Counted from the first letter of the stretch, positions 55,585-63,630 are shown. The stretch: DNA of 64,000 nt from DATGEO01 sp035310015 (GCA_035310015.1 DATGEO010000074.1:1-64000); one strand, 5' to 3'. Notes: a model not told the origin generated them from the letters alone. Program-made: numbers and translations.

Positions 55585-55590
55585 CCGAGC

Positions 55591-55600
55591 AGGATATTGT
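55591..55600. promoter_or_regulatory. Overlapping divergent -10 boxes (cyclase and cNMP-binding genes)
   Basis: TATCCT (55596 to 55591, minus) lies 6 nt before GTG 55584, and TATTGT (55595-55600, plus) lies 7 nt before ATG 55608. They share two base pairs, so polymerase can use only one at a time. Confidence 0.5.
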
Positions 55601-55607
55601 GTGCACG

Positions 55608-56036
55608 ATGGCCGATTCCAAGATCGACGCGCTCAGGCGGGTCCCGCTCTTCTCCAGGTGCACCCGAAAAGAGCTCGAGTTCATCGCCAGCAGGACTGAC
55701 GAGGTCACCGTCCCTGCCGGCCGCACGCTGATCACGCAGGGAGCGCCGGCCGACTCATTCTTCGTCCTGCTCGATGGCGACGTCGAGGTCAAAGTCGACG
55801 GCAAGAAGCGCGCAGCGCTCAAGGCGGGCGACTTCTTCGGCGAGATCAGCATGCTCGATCGCGGCGCGGGCACCGCCACGATCGTCACCAAGACGCCCGC
55901 GCGGCTGATGGTCATGAGCCACGCTCAGTTCCGCGACGCCATCAAGACGAGCGACTCGCTGCTCGTGAATGTCCTGTCGGTAATGGGCGACCGGCTGCGC
56001 GCCGACCTGGCGATGGCGCGCGGCGGGCGTGCGTAG
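55608..56036 (+). CDS. Cyclic-nucleotide-binding-domain protein
   Basis: 142 residues, a single cNMP-binding barrel (LRRVPLFSRCTRKELEFIASRTDEVTVPAGRTLITQGAPADSFFVLLDGDVEV) with no DNA-binding domain. The phosphate-binding cassette reads FFGEISMLDRGAGTATIV: the Glu is present but the Arg expected before S/T-A is Gly, so cAMP binding may be altered. It is divergent from the cyclase gene. Confidence 0.85.
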   Translation: MADSKIDALRRVPLFSRCTRKELEFIASRTDEVTVPAGRTLITQGAPADSFFVLLDGDVEVKVDGKKRAALKAGDFFGEISMLDRGAGTATIVTKTPARLMVMSHAQFRDAIKTSDSLLVNVLSVMGDRLRADLAMARGGRA

Positions 56037-56045
56037 GAGCGTCGT

Positions 56046-56162
56046 CTAGGCGGCGGTCAGCTCGAAGACCGGGTGGCTGGCCGCCGCCTCGGACGGGTCC
56101 TCGACGATGTCGCGGGCTCCCAGGATGCGCAGCAGCAGCTTGCCGATCCGAATCCTCCTCAC
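56046..56162 (-). CDS. Possible 38-residue protein
   Basis: A short frame starting GTG 56162, beginning with RRIRIGKLLLRILGARDIVED and ending HPVFELTA. Nearly every codon ends in G or C, as in real genes here. There is no clear Shine-Dalgarno, and an in-frame TTG upstream is possible. It may be a genuine small protein or the relic of a larger gene. Confidence 0.4.
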   Translation of the reverse strand: MRRIRIGKLLLRILGARDIVEDPSEAAASHPVFELTAA

Positions 56163-56185
56163 ATAGAGCGGCGGCCATGAGGGCC

Positions 56186-56205
56186 TCAATCAAACGCTTG
56201 ATTGA
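56186..56205. promoter_or_regulatory. Palindrome TCAATCAA-ACGC-TTGATTGA, candidate operator
   Basis: Perfect 8-bp arms around a 4-bp centre, typical of TetR-type operators. It lies between the small ORF and the rhodanese-CBS gene, with no regulator gene beside it. Confidence 0.5.
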
Positions 56206-56268
56206 CAATCGCGGCCCAAGGGCGCACGCCTCGCCCATGCGTTTCTATCGTGGAGAAGGAGCGCAGAC

Positions 56269-56976
56269 ATGCCCAGGGTCATCGACCGAGCCGAGCTCCG
56301 GCGCTTGGTCGAGAAGGAGGCGGCCCAGGTCGTAGAGGTGCTGCCGCCCGACGAGTACGAGTCCGAGCACATCGCCGGCGCGGTCAACCTGCCCCTGCCC
56401 GACCTCAACCCGGAATCGGTCAAGCGCCTCGACCCGAAGCGTCCGGTGATCGCCTACTGCAACGATTTCCAATGAGACATGGCGCCCAGGGCCGCGGCGC
56501 GGCTCGAGACTCTGGGTTTCGACAACGTCTATGAGTACGAGCCCGGGAAGGAGGACTGGCTGGCGGCCGGCCTGCCGAGCGAGGGCAGGCGCGCCTCGGA
56601 GCCGACCCTCGCCTCCGTCGTCCGGCGCGACGTTCCCCGCTTCGGGCTCAACGACCGCGTGGGGCCGATCCGCGAAAGCCTGGCGGCCGGCGGCTGGGAG
56701 TGGGCGGCCATCGTCAACTCGAGCGGCGTTCTGCTGGGACGCGTGCGCAAGCGGGACATCGAGGACGGCGAGGACCCCGACGCCATCGCCGAGCGCCTCA
56801 TGGATGAGGGCCCTTCGACGTACCGCCTGAACGTCGGCCTCGACGAGCTGCTCCAGCGCATGCACGACCGCCACTTCGACACGGCCTTCGTCACCGATCC
56901 CGACGGCCACCTGTGCGGCCTTGTCACCCGGCGTGACATCGTGCGGGCTCTGGACGCGCACCGCAAGGCGTCCTGA
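56269..56976 (+). CDS. Rhodanese-CBS domain protein with in-frame TGA
   Basis: Residues 1-110 are a rhodanese domain (ELRRLVEKEAAQVVEVLPPDEYESEHIAGAVNLPLPDL; active loop VIAYCNDFQ-stop-DMAPRAAARLETLGF), followed by a CBS pair (about 115-235). Codon 69 (56473-56475) is TGA, where relatives carry Cys in the YCxDxQCD loop. The frame and codon bias continue perfectly after it. Readings: selenocysteine, a nonsense mutation (pseudogene), or a sequence error. AAGGAG precedes ATG by 7 nt. Confidence 0.8.
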
Positions 56977-57027
56977 TCCGCAGGAACGCCGGGTACTGGC
57001 CCGGCACCTCGTCGTTTCTCTAGCGGA

Positions 57028-57192
57028 ATGAAGTTTCGGTTTACTCGGCTCCTGATGTGGATGGGCGTTGCCGCCGCAATGACGTATCTGCTCGATCCCG
57101 AGCAGGGTGAGCGCCGGCGCAAGGACCTCCGCAAGCAGGTGGACAAGATGCGCAAGATGGGCCGCAAGGCCCGAATGCAGGCGGGTCTATAG
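57028..57192 (+). CDS. 54-residue YtxH-like membrane peptide
   Basis: It begins MKFRFTRLLMWMGVAAAMTY and has one membrane helix, the LLDPEQGERRRKDLR segment typical of YtxH-like proteins, and a very basic, helical tail. Codon bias is strong. It is upstream of the NRAMP gene, whose frame opens over its TAG. Confidence 0.75.
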   Translation: MKFRFTRLLMWMGVAAAMTYLLDPEQGERRRKDLRKQVDKMRKMGRKARMQAGL

Positions 57193-58517
57193 CCGCACAT
57201 CCGGCCGCCAGGCCAGAGTCGCCAGAGCCGGCTCCCGGCAGGCAGGAGTCGAAGCTCCGGCGGCTGCTTTCGTTCGTCGGTCCAGGCTTCATCACGGGCG
57301 CCTCCGACGACGACCCGTCCGGCATCGGCACCGTCGTCCAGTCGGGCGCTCAGTACGGCTACGGCCTGCTGTGGACGATGTCCTTCACGCTCCCCCTGAT
57401 GATCGCCATCCAGGAGGCGAGCGCGCGCGTCGGTGTGGTGACCGGCAAGGGCCTCGCCACGATCATCAAGACTCGTTACGGCACGCGCATCGTGCTCGTC
57501 CTCGCCCTGCTCCTGGCCATCGCGAACACCATCAACGTCGCCGCCGACATCGCGGCCATGGCCGCCGCCCTTCGCCTCCTGGTGCCGGTCCCGCAGTTTG
57601 CGGCCGCGGCAGGCTTTGCTCTCGCCATTCTCGCCGCCGAGGTCTTCATCGGCTACGAGCGCTACTCGTCGATCCTGAAATGGTTGGCCCTCAGCCTCCT
57701 CGCGTACCCGCTGGTGGCGTTCATCTCCCACGTTCCCTGGGGGTCCCTGCTCGTGGCGACGGTCCTGCCCCACGTCAGCCTTTCCGGCGGGTTTGTGTTT
57801 CTCCTCACCGCGGTCCTCGGCACGACCATCTCCCCCTACCTCTTCTTCTGGGAGGCGGCGCAGGAGGTCGAAGAGATCGACTCGATGAAGAAGCGGAACC
57901 AGCGCTGGTCACGCCGCCGGATGACGAAGCACATGCGCATCGACAACGCGTTCGGGATGTTCGTGTCGAACCTGATCATGTGGTTCGTCCTGGTGGTCGC
58001 CGCGGTGGTACTTCACGCCCACGGCGTCACCAACATTCGCTCCGCCGCCGACGCCGCACGCGCGCTGCAGCCGCTGGTGCGCTCTTTTCCCCACGCGGGC
58101 GCGCTCGCCGGCGGCATCTTCGCGCTCGGCATCATCGGGCTCGGGGCACTGGCGGTGCCGGTGCTCGCGGGCTCGGCGTCATATGCCTTCGCGGACGCGT
58201 TCGGCTGGCCCGCGAGCCTGTCGGCTTCGGTCCGCGACGCGCCGGGTTTCTACGCCGTGCTGGCCGCCGCCGTGCTGATCGGCCTCGTCATCGACTTCAC
58301 AGGCCTTGACCCGATCCAGCTGCTCGTCTGGTCCGCCGTCATCAACGGGTTCGTCGCCGTGCCGCTGATCTTCGTCATCGGCAGCATCTCCTCCGACCGC
58401 AAGGTGATGGGCCAGCACACGAGCGGGTGGCTGTCCCGGGTTCTCATCGCGGTCGCGGGCCTGCTGATGGGAGTCTCCGCGATCGCCACACTCGCCGGCC
58501 TCGTCCACCTTCCCTGA
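57189..58517 (+). CDS. NRAMP family metal ion transporter, non-standard start
   Basis: Proton-coupled divalent metal importer family. The first ATG (57378) lies inside the conserved first helix; translation upstream gives LLSFVGPGFITGASDDDPSGIGTVVQSGAQYGYGLLW, which includes the metal-binding DPS (DDDPSG) of TM1. No ATG/GTG/TTG precedes it: candidates are ATA 57189, overlapping the upstream TAG, or CTG 57264. Eleven or so helices follow. The TM6 metal motif (usually MPH) is not obvious (LGTTISPYLFFWEAAQE), as in NRAMP-related proteins with atypical selectivity. Confidence 0.85.
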   Translation: MAAHPAARPESPEPAPGRQESKLRRLLSFVGPGFITGASDDDPSGIGTVVQSGAQYGYGLLWTMSFTLPLMIAIQEASARVGVVTGKGLATIIKTRYGTRIVLVLALLLAIANTINVAADIAAMAAALRLLVPVPQFAAAAGFALAILAAEVFIGYERYSSILKWLALSLLAYPLVAFISHVPWGSLLVATVLPHVSLSGGFVFLLTAVLGTTISPYLFFWEAAQEVEEIDSMKKRNQRWSRRRMTKHMRIDNAFGMFVSNLIMWFVLVVAAVVLHAHGVTNIRSAADAARALQPLVRSFPHAGALAGGIFALGIIGLGALAVPVLAGSASYAFADAFGWPASLSASVRDAPGFYAVLAAAVLIGLVIDFTGLDPIQLLVWSAVINGFVAVPLIFVIGSISSDRKVMGQHTSGWLSRVLIAVAGLLMGVSAIATLAGLVHLP

Positions 58518-58518
58518 C

Positions 58519-58550
58519 CGCGGTATCGATCGGCGATCACGCGTTTTTTT
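58519..58550 (+). terminator. Rho-independent terminator after the NRAMP gene
   Basis: Stem CGCG-ATCG/CGAT-CGCG with a small internal mismatch and 5-nt loop, followed by seven T. It begins 2 bp after the stop. Confidence 0.7.
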
Positions 58551-58596
58551 AGAGGGCCCGCGCGCGGGCGCCGATTCCGTGCCCAGGAGGTTGGCC

Positions 58597-58674
58597 ATGG
58601 CGAAGACAGTAGGCGAGCTCATGACCCGTGACCCCGCGCTGTCCGACATCAGCGCGGCCGATCCCAACCGCTAG
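58597..58674 (+). pseudogene. Remnant of a CBS-domain gene (25 codons)
   Basis: MAKTVGELMTRDPALSDISA matches the N-terminus of small CBS proteins (MAKTVGELMTxDP...), but stops after 25 codons. A perfect AGGAGG lies 6 nt before the ATG. The next gene starts 4 bp after its stop with no Shine-Dalgarno, so the remnant may now act as a leader peptide for it. Confidence 0.6.
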
Positions 58675-58678
58675 CCCG

Positions 58679-59173
58679 ATGGTCCAGACGACGACGGTGC
58701 TGGCCCTGTTCAGAGACCAGCGGGACGCTGAGACGGCGGTCAAGGCGCTGCGGTCGGCGCACTTCGACTCGGCGCAGGTGGGCATCGCTCACGCGGGCGA
58801 TGCCCGCGTGCCGAAGTACGGCTACAACGCCGTCGTGGGCATCCTGGGCGGATCCATCGGCTGCGGGCTGATCGGCGCGCTCCTCGGTCTGGGCATGACG
58901 GCGCTGTACCCGCAGGTCTTTCCGGGCGGATGGTTCGTGCCGTTCATGGTCGGCCTGGCCGGCGCGGCCACCGGGGCGGTGGCCGGCCTGCTGATCAGCA
59001 TGTCGATGTCGCGGCAGCATGAGATGTACTACGAGGACGAGGTCGCCGCCGGGCGCACGCTGGTCAGCGTCCACGCCGAGCCGGACCGCATCGAGCAGGC
59101 CCGCCGCATCCTCCTCGAAGAGGGCGCGTTCGAGGCCGCTCCCATCGATTCGCCGCTGCGAAAAGCCAGCTAG
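58679..59173 (+). CDS. GSP17M-like stress membrane protein
   Basis: 164 residues from ATG 58679. N-terminal ferredoxin-like general-stress domain (VLALFRDQRDAETAVKALRSAHFDSAQVGIA), then a Gly-rich pair of membrane helices (VGILGGSIGCGLIGALLGLGM, FVPFMVGLAGAATGAVAGLLIS), then a repeat of the soluble fold (RTLVSVHAEPDRIEQARRILLEEGAFEA). Membership of a stress-related cluster with CBS and rhodanese genes is inference. Confidence 0.75.
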   Translation: MVQTTTVLALFRDQRDAETAVKALRSAHFDSAQVGIAHAGDARVPKYGYNAVVGILGGSIGCGLIGALLGLGMTALYPQVFPGGWFVPFMVGLAGAATGAVAGLLISMSMSRQHEMYYEDEVAAGRTLVSVHAEPDRIEQARRILLEEGAFEAAPIDSPLRKAS

Positions 59174-59175
59174 GG

Positions 59176-60831
59176 CTACGCCGGCAGGATGTCCTTGCGC
59201 GCGAAGCGGTAGGTCGCGAGGGCCAGCGCCACCGCGCCCACCGCGACGACGAGGGCGGTGTTGCCCAGCTGCAGGCCGTGCAGCAGCGGCGTCCCGTAGT
59301 AGTAGAGCGCCGATAGCCTCAGCGTCGCGTCGGGCCACCTGAGGTCGGGGCCGACGAAGCTGATGAAGAACCAGGCCGCGAGCAAAAAGCTGAGCAGCCC
59401 GGTGTCGGCGGCGCTCCGCAGCCACCCGGACGCGAGATACCCGATCGCTGCGATCAGGAGCCCGAGCGGGATCATCCCCAGCGTGGCCTCGGCGAGGTAA
59501 GTGGTGTCGAGCGCAACACCGGCGATCGCCGCCGCCGCCCAGGCGACGACGAGCGTCACCACGCCGAGGATCACGGTCGCGGTCGCCAGCGCCGCGAAGC
59601 GACCAAGCAGCACGTTGGTGCGCGACTGCGGTGTCGCCAGCACCATCTCCAGCCGGCCCTCGTCCTCATCCGAGGACCAGCCGGCCACCTGGGTGACGGC
59701 GAACGCCATCAAGAGGACGGGCATCAGCTCGAACATCGCTCCCAGCAGGAGCGCGTTCATGCCGCTCGTCCCGCCGCCGATGTTCCTCAGGATCTGGACG
59801 GTGAGCGAGCTTGGCCCGCCCGTGAACAGGACGTTGATCCTGTCCGCCAGCTGGTGGACGGCGACGATCATCCACGCGGCAAAGGCCGCGAAGCCGAGTG
59901 TCCACCAGAAGGCAGGCATCGCGATCTGGCCCAGGCTTCGCGCATAGAACGAGCGCAGCGTCCAATCACCGACGGGCAGAGCCTTGCTGGGAGCCGACGG
60001 GCGGGACAGCCGTACGTTCCACGGAAGCTGCACGACGTCGCGCACGTCCCTGCGGGCGAACAGCCAGATCGCCGCGCCCGTGAGGACGGCGGCGATGGCG
60101 CCCTGCGCCAGCATGCCGCCGGCGCTCGTGCCGTAGCTCGGGATGAGCGGCTTGCTGAGGTTGTAGTAGTAGATCGGCGAGAGCTTCGAGAGCCATTCGG
60201 CGCCGGAAAAGATCCGGTGCACCATGTCGAGCACGATGAACACGAGCAGGAAAGCCGCGGTGGCGCCGGCCGCCGGTCCGCGCTCGTGCGTGAACTGCGA
60301 GATGAGAAGCGCCAGCGCGCCGAAGACCATGCAGATGAGGGCGAGGTCGAGACCCCAGAGCAGGCCGTCGACGAGCGAGAAGTCGGCTTTGAACGCGATG
60401 CCGCCCAGGTAGGCGATCGCGCCCGGGATGAGGCCGATCAGCAGCAGCGCGATCCACATCGCCGCCACCTTCTGCAGAGCGATGTTCACGCGCGAGCGCG
60501 GAGCGGACAGCAGCACGTCTAGGGAGCCGCGATCCTCCTCACCGCGAAGCATCCGGGTCGCCGCCAGCAGGGGCCAGATGCAGGCGATGAAGACGAATAT
60601 GCCGATCTTGAAGGTCGCGTAGCCGCCGATCGTCGTCACCGCCACGGAGTCGGCGTTCCACGAGAACTGCGCGGCGACGCTGGCAAGGGCGGCACGCTGC
60701 GCCGGGGTGCTGATCAGCGTCGCAACGCTGGCCATCGGCGACACGATCGTGATGCCCATGCCGATCCCCCAGCCGAGGATCGCCACGCGGTAGTCGCGCA
60801 CCGTCTTCAGAAAGACGTTTCTAAACCACAC
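59176..60831 (-). CDS. ABC-2 type exporter permease (two fused halves)
   Basis: 551 residues with about twelve membrane helices in two similar halves (each begins with a helix then LISxPAQRAALA- or VLLMAFAV-type loops and RSRVNIALQK / SRTNVLLGRF repeats). Such fused permeases pair with one ATPase. It overlaps the ATPase gene by 11 bp. Substrate unknown; drug or polyketide export is possible. Confidence 0.85.
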   Translation of the reverse strand: MWFRNVFLKTVRDYRVAILGWGIGMGITIVSPMASVATLISTPAQRAALASVAAQFSWNADSVAVTTIGGYATFKIGIFVFIACIWPLLAATRMLRGEEDRGSLDVLLSAPRSRVNIALQKVAAMWIALLLIGLIPGAIAYLGGIAFKADFSLVDGLLWGLDLALICMVFGALALLISQFTHERGPAAGATAAFLLVFIVLDMVHRIFSGAEWLSKLSPIYYYNLSKPLIPSYGTSAGGMLAQGAIAAVLTGAAIWLFARRDVRDVVQLPWNVRLSRPSAPSKALPVGDWTLRSFYARSLGQIAMPAFWWTLGFAAFAAWMIVAVHQLADRINVLFTGGPSSLTVQILRNIGGGTSGMNALLLGAMFELMPVLLMAFAVTQVAGWSSDEDEGRLEMVLATPQSRTNVLLGRFAALATATVILGVVTLVVAWAAAAIAGVALDTTYLAEATLGMIPLGLLIAAIGYLASGWLRSAADTGLLSFLLAAWFFISFVGPDLRWPDATLRLSALYYYGTPLLHGLQLGNTALVVAVGAVALALATYRFARKDILPA

Positions 60832-61756
60832 CGGCGGCCTCCTTCGACGCCTTGCCGCTGCCCGCCTCGGCCTCGTAGTACTTGAGGAAGATGTCCTCGA
60901 GGCTCGGTTCGTAGCTGGTGAGGGAAACCACGGGGTAGCGCGCAGCGGCCTTGATCACCGCGTCGGCCGGCCCGTTGATCGCGATGCGCACCGCGTGGCC
61001 GTGGTTGAGCTGCTCGACGTCGGACACGCCGTCGACCGCCCTGAAAGCGTCGGCGGGCACCGGCTGCGCGAACGAGATCGTGACCTCGTAGCGCTTGATG
61101 TCCTTCAGCTCGGCCACGCCGCCGAGCCGCACCAGGCGGCCCTCGCGGATGATGCCGACCCGGGTGCGTGTCTTCTCGACCTCGCTCAGCACGTGGGAGG
61201 ACAGGAAGACGGTGCGACCTTCCTCGCGCGCCTCCTTGAGCATCGAGTCGAAGACCTGCTGGTTCAGTGGGTCGAGGCCGCTCGTGGGCTCGTCGAGGAT
61301 GAGCACCTGGGGCCGGTGCTGGAAGGCCTGGATGAGCACGACCTTGCGCTTGTTGCCGGTCGAGTACTGCCGGAACTTGCGGCTCGTGTCCAGGTCGAGC
61401 ATCGCGATCAGCTTCTTCTGGTAGGCCCGGTCGACTCCGCCGTGGAGGTTCGCGAAGTATTCGAGGATCTGGCCGCCGGTGAGATTGGGATCCAGCGCCG
61501 GCTCACCCGGTACGTAGCCGACCAGCTTTTTGATCTCGATCGACTGCTCCCAGGCGTCGTGGCCGGCGACCACAGCCCTGCCCGAGTCGGCGCGGAGCAG
61601 GGCCATGAGGATGCGGATCGTCGTGGTCTTGCCGGCTCCGTTCGGACCGAGAAATCCAAACACTTCGCCCTCGGCCACAGAGAAGGAGACGTCGACGATT
61701 CCCCGTTTGCCCCCATAGCTCTTCGACAGCTTGTCGACTTCGATGATTGCGGCCAT
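60821..61756 (-). CDS. ABC exporter ATP-binding protein
   Basis: 311 residues: Walker A GPNGAGKTT (about 38-46), signature with YSTGNKRKV (a variant of LSGGQ), Walker B VLILDEPTSGLDP, H-loop SSHVLSEVEK. The C-terminal extension (about 230-311) is like drug-exporter DrrA-type ATPases. It is co-transcribed with the TetR gene (9 bp) and the permease. Confidence 0.93.
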   Translation of the reverse strand: MAAIIEVDKLSKSYGGKRGIVDVSFSVAEGEVFGFLGPNGAGKTTTIRILMALLRADSGRAVVAGHDAWEQSIEIKKLVGYVPGEPALDPNLTGGQILEYFANLHGGVDRAYQKKLIAMLDLDTSRKFRQYSTGNKRKVVLIQAFQHRPQVLILDEPTSGLDPLNQQVFDSMLKEAREEGRTVFLSSHVLSEVEKTRTRVGIIREGRLVRLGGVAELKDIKRYEVTISFAQPVPADAFRAVDGVSDVEQLNHGHAVRIAINGPADAVIKAAARYPVVSLTSYEPSLEDIFLKYYEAEAGSGKASKEAAGVV

Positions 61757-61765
61757 GTCGCCTCC

Positions 61766-62449
61766 TTACCCAAACCACTCGCGGAGAGTCGTCTCGTCAA
61801 CGATTCGGATCGATCCCACGGCCGCGCCGAGGATTCGCTCGAACGCCCGCACAAAGCTCAGAAGGTGGCGTTCCGCTTCTTCGTACGAGATGGTGTTCGC
61901 CTGGCGCGCCAGGAAGAGGTCGGTCGCGCCGTCCTGGAAGCCGGTCAGCAGGGTCATCAGGATCGTCGCCGTTTCTTTTGGCGAGTCCACACTGAAGACC
62001 TCCTCGGCGATGCCCTGGCGGATGATCCTGGCCAGGATGGGAGCGACTCGCTCGACCACCGTGTGGCGGACCTTCTCGCGCACGATCAGGTTGTCATCTG
62101 ACTTCCAGATCTTGATGAACTCGAGCATCAGAGCCTTGCGATCGGACTTGTACTGAGCGATGCCGCCGAAGAAGCTCTCGAGCTTGGGGACGGCCGCAAT
62201 CCTGGGATCGTCGACCACCGCCGCCACCGACGCCAGCGCCTGGTCGGCGATGCGATCGACCAGAGCGCCGAGCAGCTCTTGCTTGGAGTCGAAGTAGTGG
62301 TAGAAAGCGCCCCGCGAGGCAGCGACCTCGTCCAGGACATCCTGGATGCTCATCTGCTCATAGCCCTTGGTCTGCATCAGGCGCTGGGCGGCATCGACGA
62401 AGGCCTCTCGCTTGACCGTGTACACCGCCGGGTTGACCGTCCGCGCCAC
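61766..62449 (-). CDS. TetR family regulator of the ABC-2 exporter
   Basis: 227 residues from GTG 62449. HTH: REAFVDAAQRLMQTKGYEQMSIQDVLDEVAASRGAFYHYFDSKQELL. The promoter has TATAAT 6 nt before the GTG, and a perfect operator palindrome immediately upstream of it. It heads the regulator-ATPase-permease operon, so the system is autorepressed and ligand-induced. Confidence 0.92.
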   Translation of the reverse strand: MARTVNPAVYTVKREAFVDAAQRLMQTKGYEQMSIQDVLDEVAASRGAFYHYFDSKQELLGALVDRIADQALASVAAVVDDPRIAAVPKLESFFGGIAQYKSDRKALMLEFIKIWKSDDNLIVREKVRHTVVERVAPILARIIRQGIAEEVFSVDSPKETATILMTLLTGFQDGATDLFLARQANTISYEEAERHLLSFVRAFERILGAAVGSIRIVDETTLREWFG

Positions 62450-62455
62450 GCCGGC

Positions 62456-62461
62456 ATTATA
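62456..62461 (-). promoter_or_regulatory. -10 box for leaderless TetR-exporter operon
   Basis: TATAAT, 6 nt before GTG 62449. Confidence 0.6.
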
Positions 62462-62463
62462 AC

Positions 62464-62480
62464 AGACCGACAGTCGGTCT
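62464..62480. promoter_or_regulatory. TetR operator AGACCGAC-A-GTCGGTCT
   Basis: Perfect 8-bp inverted repeat with a 1-bp centre, 2 bp from the -10 box, so a bound dimer would occlude polymerase. Confidence 0.8.
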
Positions 62481-62532
62481 ATTAATTCGGCGGTGAGTGC
62501 GCGCCTACCGCCGCGTCATGAGGTAGACCGCA

Positions 62533-62538
62533 TAGCCT
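62533..62538 (+). promoter_or_regulatory. Candidate -10 box for the 62546 gene
   Basis: TAGCCT followed by CGGGGCG, 7 nt before a CTG in frame with the coding sequence; similar to the comEA/PLD block TAGCCTSGGCGC. Confidence 0.35.
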
Positions 62539-62545
62539 CGGGGCG

Positions 62546-62857
62546 CTGTTCCCGTTGTACGAAAGGGGTCAGCCCTGGTTCGAGGCGTTTCGCTCCGAGA
62601 TGCCTGCCATCCCCGCCCTTCGCCGCCGCGAGAGGCGGTTCTGGGAGCAGATCGAGCCGCTCTACTCGGCCGCGCTCGGACCGCCGGCGCGCAACCGGCG
62701 CGTGAGGGGTGTCGTGGTCGGGCTGACCAGCCCGGGAACGCTCAGCGCGGTCAGGCAGGCGGGCCTGAGCAGCACCGAGGCCGCCTCCGCAGTCGGAGAC
62801 CTGCTCGCCGGGATGGTTGACAAGAGGAGTCCTCGTTCGCGGGCCGAACGCGCATAA
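62546..62857 (+). CDS. Small hypothetical protein
   Basis: About 103 residues if CTG 62546 is used, 100 from TTG 62555. Basic, helical, with YERGQPWFEAFRSEMPAIPALRRRERRFWEQIEPLYSAAL and a C-terminal VVVGLTSPGTLSAVRQAGLSSTEAASAVGDLLAGMVDK. Not recognised. It is divergent from the TetR operon and precedes a methyltransferase by 13 bp. Confidence 0.55.
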   Translation: MFPLYERGQPWFEAFRSEMPAIPALRRRERRFWEQIEPLYSAALGPPARNRRVRGVVVGLTSPGTLSAVRQAGLSSTEAASAVGDLLAGMVDKRSPRSRAERA

Positions 62858-62870
62858 TCTCCGCCTCGAC

Positions 62871-63599
62871 ATGAGCAAGGAAGCCTGGCTTCCGTTCGAG
62901 GCGCAGACCGCCTACCGCGAGCACTACCGGGCTGCGCGCCCGGGCTGGATGTCGAGCGGCGACCAGTTCGACGTGGCCGTCGAGAAGCACCTGACCGCCG
63001 ATTCGGTCGTGCTCGACCTCGGCTGCGGCCGCACCGGCGGCATGGAGCGCTTCTGGCGGCGGGCCAAGCTGGCGGTTGGAATCGATCCCGACCTTCAGTC
63101 ACTGTCCGATCGCGGCGCCGGCATGTCCGTGCTCCAGGGCGGCGGCGAGCACCTTCCCTTCCCCGATGCGACGTTCGACATCGTCGTCAGCGTCTGGGTG
63201 CTCGAGCACCTCGAGGCGCCGGAGCGCGTCTTCGCCGAGGTCGCGCGCGTGATGAAGTCCGGCGGCCACTTCATCTTCCTCACGCCCAACGCACTGAACC
63301 CGCTGATATTCGGCAACCGCGTGGGGCAGGTCGCGCCGTGGCTGCAGCAGCAGCTCGTGTCCAGCGTGTACGGGCGCGACAAGGGCGACACGTTCGTAGT
63401 TCGATACCGCGCCAACACGACGGCCCGGCTGCGCGCGATCGCCGCCGAGACCGGCTTTGCGGTCGGCGAGCTGCGGGTCATCGCCGACCCGACATACGTC
63501 GCCTTCAACGCGCTGCTGTTCAAGGCCGCTGTCCTCGGCGAGCGCATGCTGCCGTCAGGCCTTGGCGTGCACCTCCTGGGCGATCTGGAAAGAACCTAA
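62871..63599 (+). CDS. Class I SAM-dependent methyltransferase
   Basis: 242 residues from ATG 62871. SAM-binding motif I VVLDLGCGRTGGM, motif II around GGGEHLPFPDATFDIVVSVWVLEHLEAPERVFAEVARVMKSGGHFIFLTPN. Methyltransferase 11/UbiE-like fold; substrate unknown. metH follows. Confidence 0.85.
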   Translation: MSKEAWLPFEAQTAYREHYRAARPGWMSSGDQFDVAVEKHLTADSVVLDLGCGRTGGMERFWRRAKLAVGIDPDLQSLSDRGAGMSVLQGGGEHLPFPDATFDIVVSVWVLEHLEAPERVFAEVARVMKSGGHFIFLTPNALNPLIFGNRVGQVAPWLQQQLVSSVYGRDKGDTFVVRYRANTTARLRAIAAETGFAVGELRVIADPTYVAFNALLFKAAVLGERMLPSGLGVHLLGDLERT

Positions 63600-63630
63600 G
63601 CGCCCGCTCGGTACTCTTAAGGGTCCAGTG

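Noticed and set aside
63600..63630. Cobalamin or SAM riboswitch before metH
   Set aside because: Only 31 bp separate the methyltransferase stop from the metH start, too short for either element.
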